A stretch of DNA of 6,482 nucleotides. Origin: JBDTRY01 sp039931435 (GTDB taxonomy: Bacteria > Acidobacteriota > Thermoanaerobaculia > Gp7-AA8). Where the stretch lies: contig JBDTRY010000216.1 in the NCBI GenBank assembly GCA_039931435.1, forward strand, positions 1-6,482, given 5' to 3'. The notes below the pieces were generated by a model. It ran no database searches, was not told the origin of the DNA, and was given only the letters and a program-made list of their open reading frames with translations. Each line of letters begins with the position of its first letter. Position 1 is the stretch's first letter. A program made the position numbers and the translations under genes. Positions 1 to 5,306 of this stretch are shown here, piece by piece.

Positions 1-6
1 AGGAGG
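1..6 (+). promoter_or_regulatory. Strong Shine-Dalgarno of pilin 1
   Basis: AGGAGG is a full match to the anti-Shine-Dalgarno complement. It lies 7 bases before the ATG at 14 and 10 before a second, adjacent in-frame ATG at 17. The 7-base spacing favours the first ATG. Such a perfect site fits a highly translated structural protein. The promoter must lie left of the window. Confidence 0.85.
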
Positions 7-13
7 ATTTTTA

Positions 14-541
14 ATGATGAAGTTTACGAAGAAGGAAAAGGGATTCACTCTTATCGAGCTGCTGATCGTCGTCGCTATCATCGGTATTCTTGCCGCGATT
101 GCGATTCCGAACCTGCTCACGGCCATGCAGCGCTCGAAACAGAAGCGCTCAATGGCTGACATGCGTTCGATTGCCACTGCCTGGGAAGCACGCGCGGTCG
201 ACGTCAACAAGTACAATGCCGCCGCCGCTCTGACGTCAGTGGGCGGCGTCACCGTGTCCGCAGCTACCAACAGCACTGTCGAGTACTACCTCTCCCCGAC
301 CTACATCCGAAACGCCCCCAAGAATGATGGCTGGGGCAACGCCTGGGAATACTATCTCGACAAGGCGTTCGCCGCGACATCGAACGGTCAGGTTTACGCA
401 ATTCTCTCCAAGGGCCGCAACGGTACGAGCCAGGGTATCGCCTCGAATGCCGTCAACGGTGCCACGACCAACTTCGACTGTGACATCGTCTACTCGAACG
501 GGAGCTTCGTGCAGTTCCCTGAAGGCGTCCAGAGCAACTGA
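14..541 (+). CDS. Type IV pilin / GspG-like pseudopilin (pilin 1)
   Basis: This 175-residue prepilin is a likely subunit of a type IV pilus or type II secretion pseudopilus, inserted in the inner membrane before assembly. A short basic leader ends in Gly10, followed by Phe11-Thr-Leu-Ile-Glu15. That is the class III site cut and N-methylated by prepilin peptidase (PilD/GspO), with the invariant Glu at mature position 5. A hydrophobic helix covers about residues 11-33 and contains the kink proline Pro32 (mature Pro22). The globular part has a D105-G-W-G-N motif resembling the 'DPWG' of GspG, then 'YAILSKGRNG', resembling the GspG 'ILSLGADG' region. Near the C-terminus is a single Cys156 within Asp-Cys-Asp, then 'SNGSF'. 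It is a paralog of the next gene and is separated from it by a terminator. The family is secure. Whether it is a pilin or a pseudopilin, and major or minor, cannot be decided from this window because no assembly genes are present. Confidence 0.93.
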   Translation: MMKFTKKEKGFTLIELLIVVAIIGILAAIAIPNLLTAMQRSKQKRSMADMRSIATAWEARAVDVNKYNAAAALTSVGGVTVSAATNSTVEYYLSPTYIRNAPKNDGWGNAWEYYLDKAFAATSNGQVYAILSKGRNGTSQGIASNAVNGATTNFDCDIVYSNGSFVQFPEGVQSN

Positions 542-574
542 CCTGAACAGGAATTTCTGGAATGTGAGGATCGA

Positions 575-605
575 GGGGGGCGTTTCGGGACGCCCCCTTC
601 TTTTT
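575..605 (+). terminator. Intrinsic terminator after pilin 1
   Basis: A GC-only arm GGGGGCG (576-582) pairs perfectly with CGCCCCC (591-597). A T-A pair (583/590) closes a 6-base loop that includes TCGG. The T-rich tract TTCTTTTT follows at 598-605. It lies 34 bases after the pilin 1 stop codon and ahead of pilin 2, so most transcripts from upstream should end here. Partial read-through would give pilin 2 a lower level than pilin 1. Confidence 0.92.
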
Positions 606-651
606 ATCATTTCCGGACATTTGCGCCGGCGTCATGGTCGCACGTCGAAAT

Positions 652-657
652 GAGGAG
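652..657 (+). promoter_or_regulatory. Shine-Dalgarno that sets the pilin 2 start
   Basis: GAGGAG lies 7 bases before the ATG at 665. An earlier in-frame ATG at 650 overlaps this site and has no comparable site of its own. Translation therefore most likely begins at 665, which also gives a normal 10-residue prepilin leader rather than a 15-residue one. Confidence 0.8.
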
Positions 658-664
658 ATCGTTC

Positions 665-1174
665 ATGAAGGCCACAGAGTCAAAGCAGCGGGGATTCACT
701 TTGATCGAATTGCTGATCGTTCTGGCGATCATAGGAATCCTTGCGGCCATCGCTCTCGCGAACTTTGCCAACGCCATGAACCGCTCCCGCCAGAAAAAAT
801 CGATGGCGGATATGAGGTCGATGGCCATCGCCTGGGAGGCTCGTGCAACCGACGTAGGGCGATACAACGCTGCCGGTTTCACCTTTCCCGGGAATACCGT
901 CACGTTTGCCCAACTGCAGTCTGTCATCACCCCAACGTACCTGAAAAAAATTCCGCAGAGTGATGGCTGGGGGGATGCCTTCGATCTCGGCCTCGACTTT
1001 TACGGCTTCGGCGCCGCTTCCAATGCCCAGGTCTACGCCATCCGCTCCAGAGGCCGGGATAATACCGTCGATGCGGTCTACGTCGCCGGAACCACCACCC
1101 GGTTCGATTGCGACATCATCTTCTCGAACGGTTCGTTCGCCATCTACCCGGAAGGCGTTCACCTCGACAAATAG
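665..1174 (+). CDS. Type IV pilin / GspG-like pseudopilin paralog (pilin 2)
   Basis: This 169-residue prepilin is clearly paralogous to the preceding gene. The leader MKATESKQRG is cut after Gly10, before Phe11-Thr-Leu-Ile-Glu15. The hydrophobic helix spans about residues 11-33. Shared blocks with pilin 1 are 'SMADMRS', 'AWEARA.DV..YNAA', the D100-G-W-G motif, 'QVYAI.S.GR' and the C-terminal 'FDCDI' plus 'SNGSF', with a single Cys149. Silent positions differ widely from pilin 1, so the duplication is not recent. Oddly, the helix-breaking proline at mature position 22 is replaced: residues 31-33 read Leu-Ala-Asn instead of Ile-Pro-Asn. The gene follows a terminator, so it depends on read-through or on a promoter within 606-650 that I could not identify with confidence; TATCAT at 605-610 is a weak candidate. 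The likely role is a second, possibly minor, subunit of the same filament. Pilus versus secretion pseudopilus is undecided. Confidence 0.92.
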   Translation: MKATESKQRGFTLIELLIVLAIIGILAAIALANFANAMNRSRQKKSMADMRSMAIAWEARATDVGRYNAAGFTFPGNTVTFAQLQSVITPTYLKKIPQSDGWGDAFDLGLDFYGFGAASNAQVYAIRSRGRDNTVDAVYVAGTTTRFDCDIIFSNGSFAIYPEGVHLDK

Positions 1175-1204
1175 AGCCGGCCGCAAGACTCAGTCACGTC
1201 ACTC

Positions 1205-1230
1205 CTTCGCGTATACTGCGGCGAAGCCGC
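1205..1230 (+). promoter_or_regulatory. Candidate promoter/operator of the peptidase gene
   Basis: TATACT at 1212-1217 matches the sigma-70 -10 consensus at 5 of 6 positions, but no good -35 lies 16-19 bases upstream. The box sits inside a perfect 6-base inverted repeat, CTTCGC (1205-1210) and GCGAAG (1221-1226), 22 bases in all and about operator-sized. A second hairpin, GCGGC-GAA-GCCGC (1218-1230), abuts the ATG at 1231 and shares bases with the first. If TATACT is used, the transcript would start near 1224, leaving only a few leader bases. No Shine-Dalgarno is visible. Transcription could instead simply continue from pilin 2, since no terminator is seen after it. Confidence 0.4.
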
Positions 1231-2640
1231 ATGAGCCGCTCGAGGCGCCATTCAGTTTTCGTCGTTTCTTCTGTTCTGGCAGCACTTGTCGTGGCAGGGC
1301 TCTCCTGCCGGAAATCCGAAGCGGTCGTCGAGGACCCCACCGGTGGCGAGGCGGAACGTTACCTGCTGGACTACCTCAGAATCGATACCTCGAATCCTCC
1401 GGGCAGGGAAACAGCAGCCGCGAAATACCTCCAGGGGATCCTTGCCAAAGACGGCCTCCAGGCCCAGCTCTTCGGCGACGATCCGGATCGCCAATCACTG
1501 TACCTGCGACTCCCTTCCGGGAACCCCGCTCCTGCCCTTCTGCTGCTCCATCACCTCGACGTCGTTCCTGCCAACGCTCATGAGTGGAGCGTTGCTCCAT
1601 TCAGCGGCAGCCGTTCGGGCGGGTACATCTGGGGCCGCGGAAGTCTGGACATCAAGTCTCTGGGTATCGCCGAGCTGATGGCCGTTCTGGACCTCAAACG
1701 ATCAGGCGCAAAATTGAAGCGCGACGTCATCCTCCTTGCAGTGGCAGACGAGGAGGCTGGCAGCGAACACGGGATGCGCAGCCTGTTCGACAAACATCCC
1801 GACCTGTTCAGGAACGTGGGATTCGTGCTCAATGAGGGTGGGGCGAACGAAACAATCGTGGACAGAGTCTCCTACTGGGGTATCGAGATCGACGAAAAGA
1901 TCCCGCTCTGGCTCCGGCTGACATCGAAAGGGCGCGCCGCTCATTCGGCTGTTCCCCCCGAGGACGGAGGAGCCGCTCTGGCGTTGATCGAAGCGATCAA
2001 CCGCCTGGTGGCCATACCCCGGCCCTATCGGGTAACACCGTCCGTGAAACAGTATTTTCAATCCGTGGCGCGTGTGAAGAAAGGGGTGAAGCAGAAGGTC
2101 TATGCGCAACCTGAGGCCTATCTCAATTCTCCGGAGATGATGGGGGTGCTGGGAAGCGGAGCTCGCTCGCTGCTTCAGGATACGCTGGCCGTGACCACGC
2201 TCAGTTCGTCCGGATCGGCGAATGTAGTGCCGTCGTCCGCCTCCGCCACGCTCGATATCCGTCTGCTTCCGGATCGTTCGCCGGATGATGTGCTTCAGCA
2301 GATGCGCGCTGCGGTGGCGGGGAAAGCGGAGATCAGGGTGGTCCTCCAGGGTCTGCCGGCCGCACCCTCTCCGATGAACACGGAACTCTATTCGGTTCTG
2401 AGCACGGAGATGAAACGGACCGAGCCGGATTCGGTGGTCGGGCCGGTCGTATCGCCGGGAACGTCCGATTCCAGGTTTTTCCGGAGCAGGGGAGTCGTGG
2501 CCTATGGCATTTCGCCGTTCAAGGTGAACTACTATGATGCCAATACGGTTCACGGCGTCGACGAACGAATCCGCTCCAACTTCTTTCGTGAAGGCGTTCA
2601 CCTCACGAGACGGATCGTGCGCGGTTTCTGCGCGAATTAA
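1231..2640 (+). CDS. M20-family metallopeptidase, predicted lipoprotein
   Basis: This 469-residue zinc-dependent hydrolase belongs to the M20/M28-like clan (carboxypeptidase G2, ArgE and DapE relatives) and probably cleaves peptides or N-acyl amino acids. Residues 1-25 form a lipoprotein signal: Arg-rich start, hydrophobic stretch, then Gly-Leu-Ser-Cys26. The mature protein should therefore be membrane-anchored outside the cytoplasm. All expected catalytic residues are present. Ligand His108 sits in His-Leu-Asp110, bridging Asp140 in 'GRGSLDIK', general base Glu174 and ligand Glu175 in 'DEEAG', ligand Glu202 in 'LNEGG', and ligand His441 in 'VHGVDE'. The lid/dimerisation domain spans about 225-345 and carries His238 in 'AAHSAVP'. 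Spacing of the first four ligands is close to that of carboxypeptidase G2. The ATG at 1231 was chosen because it gives a proper signal peptide; a longer reading frame begins at 1108 but overlaps pilin 2. There is no visible ribosome binding site. The substrate is not predictable. The stop lies 2 bases before the next start. Confidence 0.9.
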   Translation: MSRSRRHSVFVVSSVLAALVVAGLSCRKSEAVVEDPTGGEAERYLLDYLRIDTSNPPGRETAAAKYLQGILAKDGLQAQLFGDDPDRQSLYLRLPSGNPAPALLLLHHLDVVPANAHEWSVAPFSGSRSGGYIWGRGSLDIKSLGIAELMAVLDLKRSGAKLKRDVILLAVADEEAGSEHGMRSLFDKHPDLFRNVGFVLNEGGANETIVDRVSYWGIEIDEKIPLWLRLTSKGRAAHSAVPPEDGGAALALIEAINRLVAIPRPYRVTPSVKQYFQSVARVKKGVKQKVYAQPEAYLNSPEMMGVLGSGARSLLQDTLAVTTLSSSGSANVVPSSASATLDIRLLPDRSPDDVLQQMRAAVAGKAEIRVVLQGLPAAPSPMNTELYSVLSTEMKRTEPDSVVGPVVSPGTSDSRFFRSRGVVAYGISPFKVNYYDANTVHGVDERIRSNFFREGVHLTRRIVRGFCAN

Positions 2641-2642
2641 GG

Positions 2643-4820
2643 ATGACCTTCAGTGCGCGTTTTCGACTGCCAGCGCTGCTTCTGCTGCTGGCATTTCTTC
2701 CTTTCTTCCAGGCCCTGACGCGTTTCGAAGTCTTCCAGTTTCGCGATCATTACGACTACTTCGTTCCACTCCATTACTTCACCACGCAACGGCTGGCCGC
2801 GGCCGATCTTCCCTTGTGGAATCCCTACAGCGCTTCCGGCGAGCCCTGGCTGGCCAATCCGCAGACGGGAGTGTTCTATCCGCCAGCGCTTCTCTTCCTC
2901 GTTTTTCCATTTCCCACGGCCTACGTTCTGTTCCTTTTCCTGCACCTGGCCATCCTTGGCGTCGGGGCGTTCTTTCTCTTCAGGCGATGGGCCCCGCCGG
3001 CTGCGGCGTTTTTCGGAGCCGCGGCCCTGATGCTTTCCGGTCCGGTTTTTTCTCTTCTGGATGTGTCAAACAACCTCTGTACGTTTGCCTGGGTGCCCAT
3101 CGTTCTCTGGTGCGCGATTGAACGCACGGAGGACGCGCCGTCGGTGCCACCTGTGGCCGGCGGAGCAGCTCTGGCCATGGCCTTCCTGGCGGGCGAACCG
3201 TTCCTGGCGGCCGTGGCAGCGCTGCTGTACGCCGCGGTGCAGGTATGGAAACGACGGGCAAGCTCCATCGCCGGCGAACTGGCGGCTACGGCGCTGATTG
3301 CCATCGGGCTGGCAGCCGCGCAGCTCGTGCCGTTCGTGGAGATGCTGCGGGGCAGCGATCGACTGCACGGCCTTGACCGCGAACTGGCGCTCCGGCAATC
3401 GCTTCATCCTCTGGACTGGGCCGCTGCCGCGCTTCCTCCACACATCTCCAGTCTGGGATTGCTGATCGGGTCCCAGACGTTCATTGCCTCGCTCTATCTC
3501 GGAGGCACGACTGTGTTCCTGGCAGTGGCCTGCCTGATCATGCCGGCTGAGCCTCGCCTTCGCCGGGCGAAATCAGGCTGGGTCCTGCTTCTCCTGCTGA
3601 CCGTTCTGCTTTCGGCCGGAAGCCAGATCGCTCCCGTGGCCTGGGTGACAATGGCGGCGCATCTGAACGTCAGCCGCTATCCCTCGCGACTGGTGCCATT
3701 TTCGGCACTGGCAATCTGCGCACTTGCCTGCATCGGCACAAGCGGTCTCGCCGGGACGAGTCGAGGGCGCCGGATCTGCGCGGGCGCAGCCACGGCCCTT
3801 TTGGTGATCGTGGCAGCGGTGCGGTTTCGCCCGCAGATCGAGCTGTCATCCCCGCGGGCCGTAGCCTCGATCCTTTTTCTCGTCCTGGTGCTTGTCCTTG
3901 CGGTGGAGATCCCGGCACTGTTCAAGCGACAGGGGTTCCTGATTGTTCTGACGCTGTTCGTGGCAGCCGAGTCGCTGTTCTCCGCGCGCCCGTTTCTGGT
4001 CTCCGCCCCATTTACGGCGACCGTTCAGCCCTGGGCACGGACGATCTCGTCAGAACGAAAGCTCGCTCGCGTCCCTTCGAAGGATCGGGCCGCCCTGGCC
4101 AGTCTCTTTGCTCTCGATCGCACGTCCTGGTACTCCGGATACCTGAATCTGATCGACCGGAAATACGATCTTTCTACTGCCTCACCGTTGATTTCCCGCC
4201 GCTACGCGCGGATCCACGATGCTGCTCTCTTTATCCCACGGCTGGATCTGCTCGACTTTCTTTCCGTCGGCTACCTCATCTCCGATCGAGCGATTCAGCA
4301 GCCCTCCGTGCATCCCTTTTTCCGCTTGCGCAACATAGGTGTCTATCTGAACGAATCCAGCGGCCCGATGGCCACGCTCTGGCATCGATGGACCCCGGCC
4401 GTGAGCGATGCTCACGCTGATCAGATTATTTTCGGCGAAGGCTTCGACGCCGGACGGACCGTAGTGGCCTCTCCGCAGTCCTCCGCGTCGCCCTCTGGTG
4501 CCTCGGGCGCACCCGAGGAAATCAGAATCGATCCGGTGCAGGACGAGGACGTTCTGCGGATGAAGGTGACCACGACGACGCCGGCGTTCCTGGTAATGAA
4601 TCAGGTCAGCGCACCTGGATGGCGACTCTTCATCGATGGGAAAGAGCAGAGCACTGTGCGCGCCGATGGCCTTTTTCTCGGCGCCATGATTCCGCCCGGA
4701 AACCATCAGGTGCAATGGTGCTATGAACCTCGCTTTATTTTTTTGGGAATGGTGATATCGTTGCTGGCCTTCGGGTGGTCGACATTTCGCGTCATCAAAT
4801 TTCTCCAGCGCGCGTCGTGA
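2643..4820 (+). CDS. YfhO-like GT-C membrane protein
   Basis: This 725-residue polytopic inner-membrane protein resembles the YfhO family, whose characterised Firmicutes members act as GT-C glycosyltransferases that decorate lipoteichoic acid from a lipid-linked sugar. After a first membrane helix (about 9-26) comes an acidic first loop with Asp35 and Asp38, then Leu58-Trp-Asn-Pro-Tyr62 and 'GEPWLANPQTGVFYPP' (66-81), which are hallmark positions of the family. Many hydrophobic segments follow to about residue 455. A long, mostly soluble region (about 455-695) ends with the typical small beta domain: Pro658-Gly-Trp660, 'FIDGKE', Arg673-Ala and Pro685-Gly-Asn-His688. A last helix lies at about 699-720. 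A Ser/Ala/Pro/Gly-rich linker sits near 613-625. The start follows the upstream stop as TAAGGATG, with no spaced Shine-Dalgarno, so translation by re-initiation is likely. The sugar and acceptor are unknown; a Gram-negative acceptor would not be lipoteichoic acid. Confidence 0.85.
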   Translation: MTFSARFRLPALLLLLAFLPFFQALTRFEVFQFRDHYDYFVPLHYFTTQRLAAADLPLWNPYSASGEPWLANPQTGVFYPPALLFLVFPFPTAYVLFLFLHLAILGVGAFFLFRRWAPPAAAFFGAAALMLSGPVFSLLDVSNNLCTFAWVPIVLWCAIERTEDAPSVPPVAGGAALAMAFLAGEPFLAAVAALLYAAVQVWKRRASSIAGELAATALIAIGLAAAQLVPFVEMLRGSDRLHGLDRELALRQSLHPLDWAAAALPPHISSLGLLIGSQTFIASLYLGGTTVFLAVACLIMPAEPRLRRAKSGWVLLLLLTVLLSAGSQIAPVAWVTMAAHLNVSRYPSRLVPFSALAICALACIGTSGLAGTSRGRRICAGAATALLVIVAAVRFRPQIELSSPRAVASILFLVLVLVLAVEIPALFKRQGFLIVLTLFVAAESLFSARPFLVSAPFTATVQPWARTISSERKLARVPSKDRAALASLFALDRTSWYSGYLNLIDRKYDLSTASPLISRRYARIHDAALFIPRLDLLDFLSVGYLISDRAIQQPSVHPFFRLRNIGVYLNESSGPMATLWHRWTPAVSDAHADQIIFGEGFDAGRTVVASPQSSASPSGASGAPEEIRIDPVQDEDVLRMKVTTTTPAFLVMNQVSAPGWRLFIDGKEQSTVRADGLFLGAMIPPGNHQVQWCYEPRFIFLGMVISLLAFGWSTFRVIKFLQRAS

Positions 4821-4956
4821 ACGGCGAGAGGCGAAGCAGATCGTCGACTGCGCAGGCCGAAGAAATTCTGATGCGAGAAACAAAAAAAATTCACGGGCCG
4901 ATCGTTCGCGCGACATAGTAGAATGCCGATCTTCCAGTCCCGCACTGAGGGTTTTC
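4821..4956 (+). promoter_or_regulatory. Intergenic region, probable promoter of the Fis-like gene
   Basis: This 136-base gap has no terminator hairpin that I can support, although an A-rich tract lies at 4878-4889. TAGAAT (4919-4924) matches the -10 consensus at 5 of 6 positions, but no -35 is correctly spaced. An alternative pair is TTCACG (4890-4895) with CATAGT (4914-4919), 18 bases apart and 4 of 6 at each box. The Shine-Dalgarno GAGGG (4947-4951) stands 5 bases before the ATG at 4957. The promoter call is weak; the ribosome binding site is good. Confidence 0.4.
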
Positions 4957-5274
4957 ATGACCAGTATCGATGATCGTCTCACGCAGATCATTCGCGAATT
5001 GATCGGGAACGGAATCACGCTCGATCAGGCAGTTCAGGTCTTCGAAGGAAAGTTCATCGTTGCGGCGATGGAGGCCAATCGAGGCAACATCACGAAGGCC
5101 TCGCGCCTTCTCGGCGTTCATCGCAATACGCTACACAACAAACTTCGCACGCAGACGATGCTGAACCGGTTCGCCTCCGTGGAACGTCCGGCAAGGAGAC
5201 GCACCACGGCGTTGCGCAGTGCGAAAACGGCCCGCGTGGCCACCCCCAGCCCGAAGCCCCGGGGCCGCAAGTAA
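4957..5274 (+). CDS. Small Fis-type HTH DNA-binding protein with basic tail
   Basis: This 105-residue protein carries a Fis-family helix-turn-helix (HTH_8), the C-terminal DNA-binding fold of Fis and of NtrC-type activators. The N-terminal helical part (1-40), with 'FEGKFIVAAMEANRGN', precedes the HTH at about 46-64: 'TKASRLLGVHRNTLHNKL'. No AAA+ or receiver domain is present, so it is a stand-alone DNA-binding protein of about the size of enterobacterial Fis (98 residues). Unlike that protein, which ends at the HTH, it continues into a 29-residue tail (77-105) with 11 Arg/Lys and no acidic residue, ending Pro-Arg-Gly-Arg-Lys, which resembles an AT-hook core. Likely roles are nucleoid-associated protein or local regulator; targets are unknown. 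The start is supported by GAGGG 5 bases upstream. rnr follows after 32 bases with no terminator, so co-transcription is likely. Confidence 0.85.
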   Translation: MTSIDDRLTQIIRELIGNGITLDQAVQVFEGKFIVAAMEANRGNITKASRLLGVHRNTLHNKLRTQTMLNRFASVERPARRRTTALRSAKTARVATPSPKPRGRK

Positions 5275-5306
5275 AAGACAGTACGGGGTTTGCATCAGGA
5301 TCCGGC

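Noticed and set aside
650..664. An earlier ATG for pilin 2 at 650
   Set aside because: It overlaps the Shine-Dalgarno that serves the ATG at 665, and the added residues are not needed for a prepilin leader.
1108..1230. A 41-residue N-terminal extension of the peptidase from an ATG at 1108
   Set aside because: It would overlap the end of pilin 2 by 67 bases, is Arg/His-rich, and would bury the lipoprotein signal peptide inside the protein.
1630..1665. The M20 motif reads Asp-Ile-Lys-Ser rather than Asp-Asp-Lys-Gly
   Set aside because: Only the first Asp bridges the metals, and it is present. Variation after it is normal in the family, so it is not a sign of inactivity.
1702..2601. 299-codon open frame on the - strand, opposite the peptidase gene
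   Set aside because: It lies wholly antisense to a gene with all catalytic motifs intact. The translation is rich in Arg/His and shows no recognisable domain, as expected for the shadow of a high-GC gene.
4182..5018. 278-codon open frame on the - strand spanning the YfhO-like 3' end and the gap
   Set aside because: It overlaps the conserved C-terminal domain of the YfhO-like protein and the start of the Fis-like gene, has no ribosome binding site that I can see, and has no recognisable motif.
5256..5265. 10-base palindrome GCCCCGGGGC near the end of the Fis-like gene
   Set aside because: It is inside the coding region with no loop and no T tract, so it is not a terminator. Such short GC palindromes are expected at this base composition.
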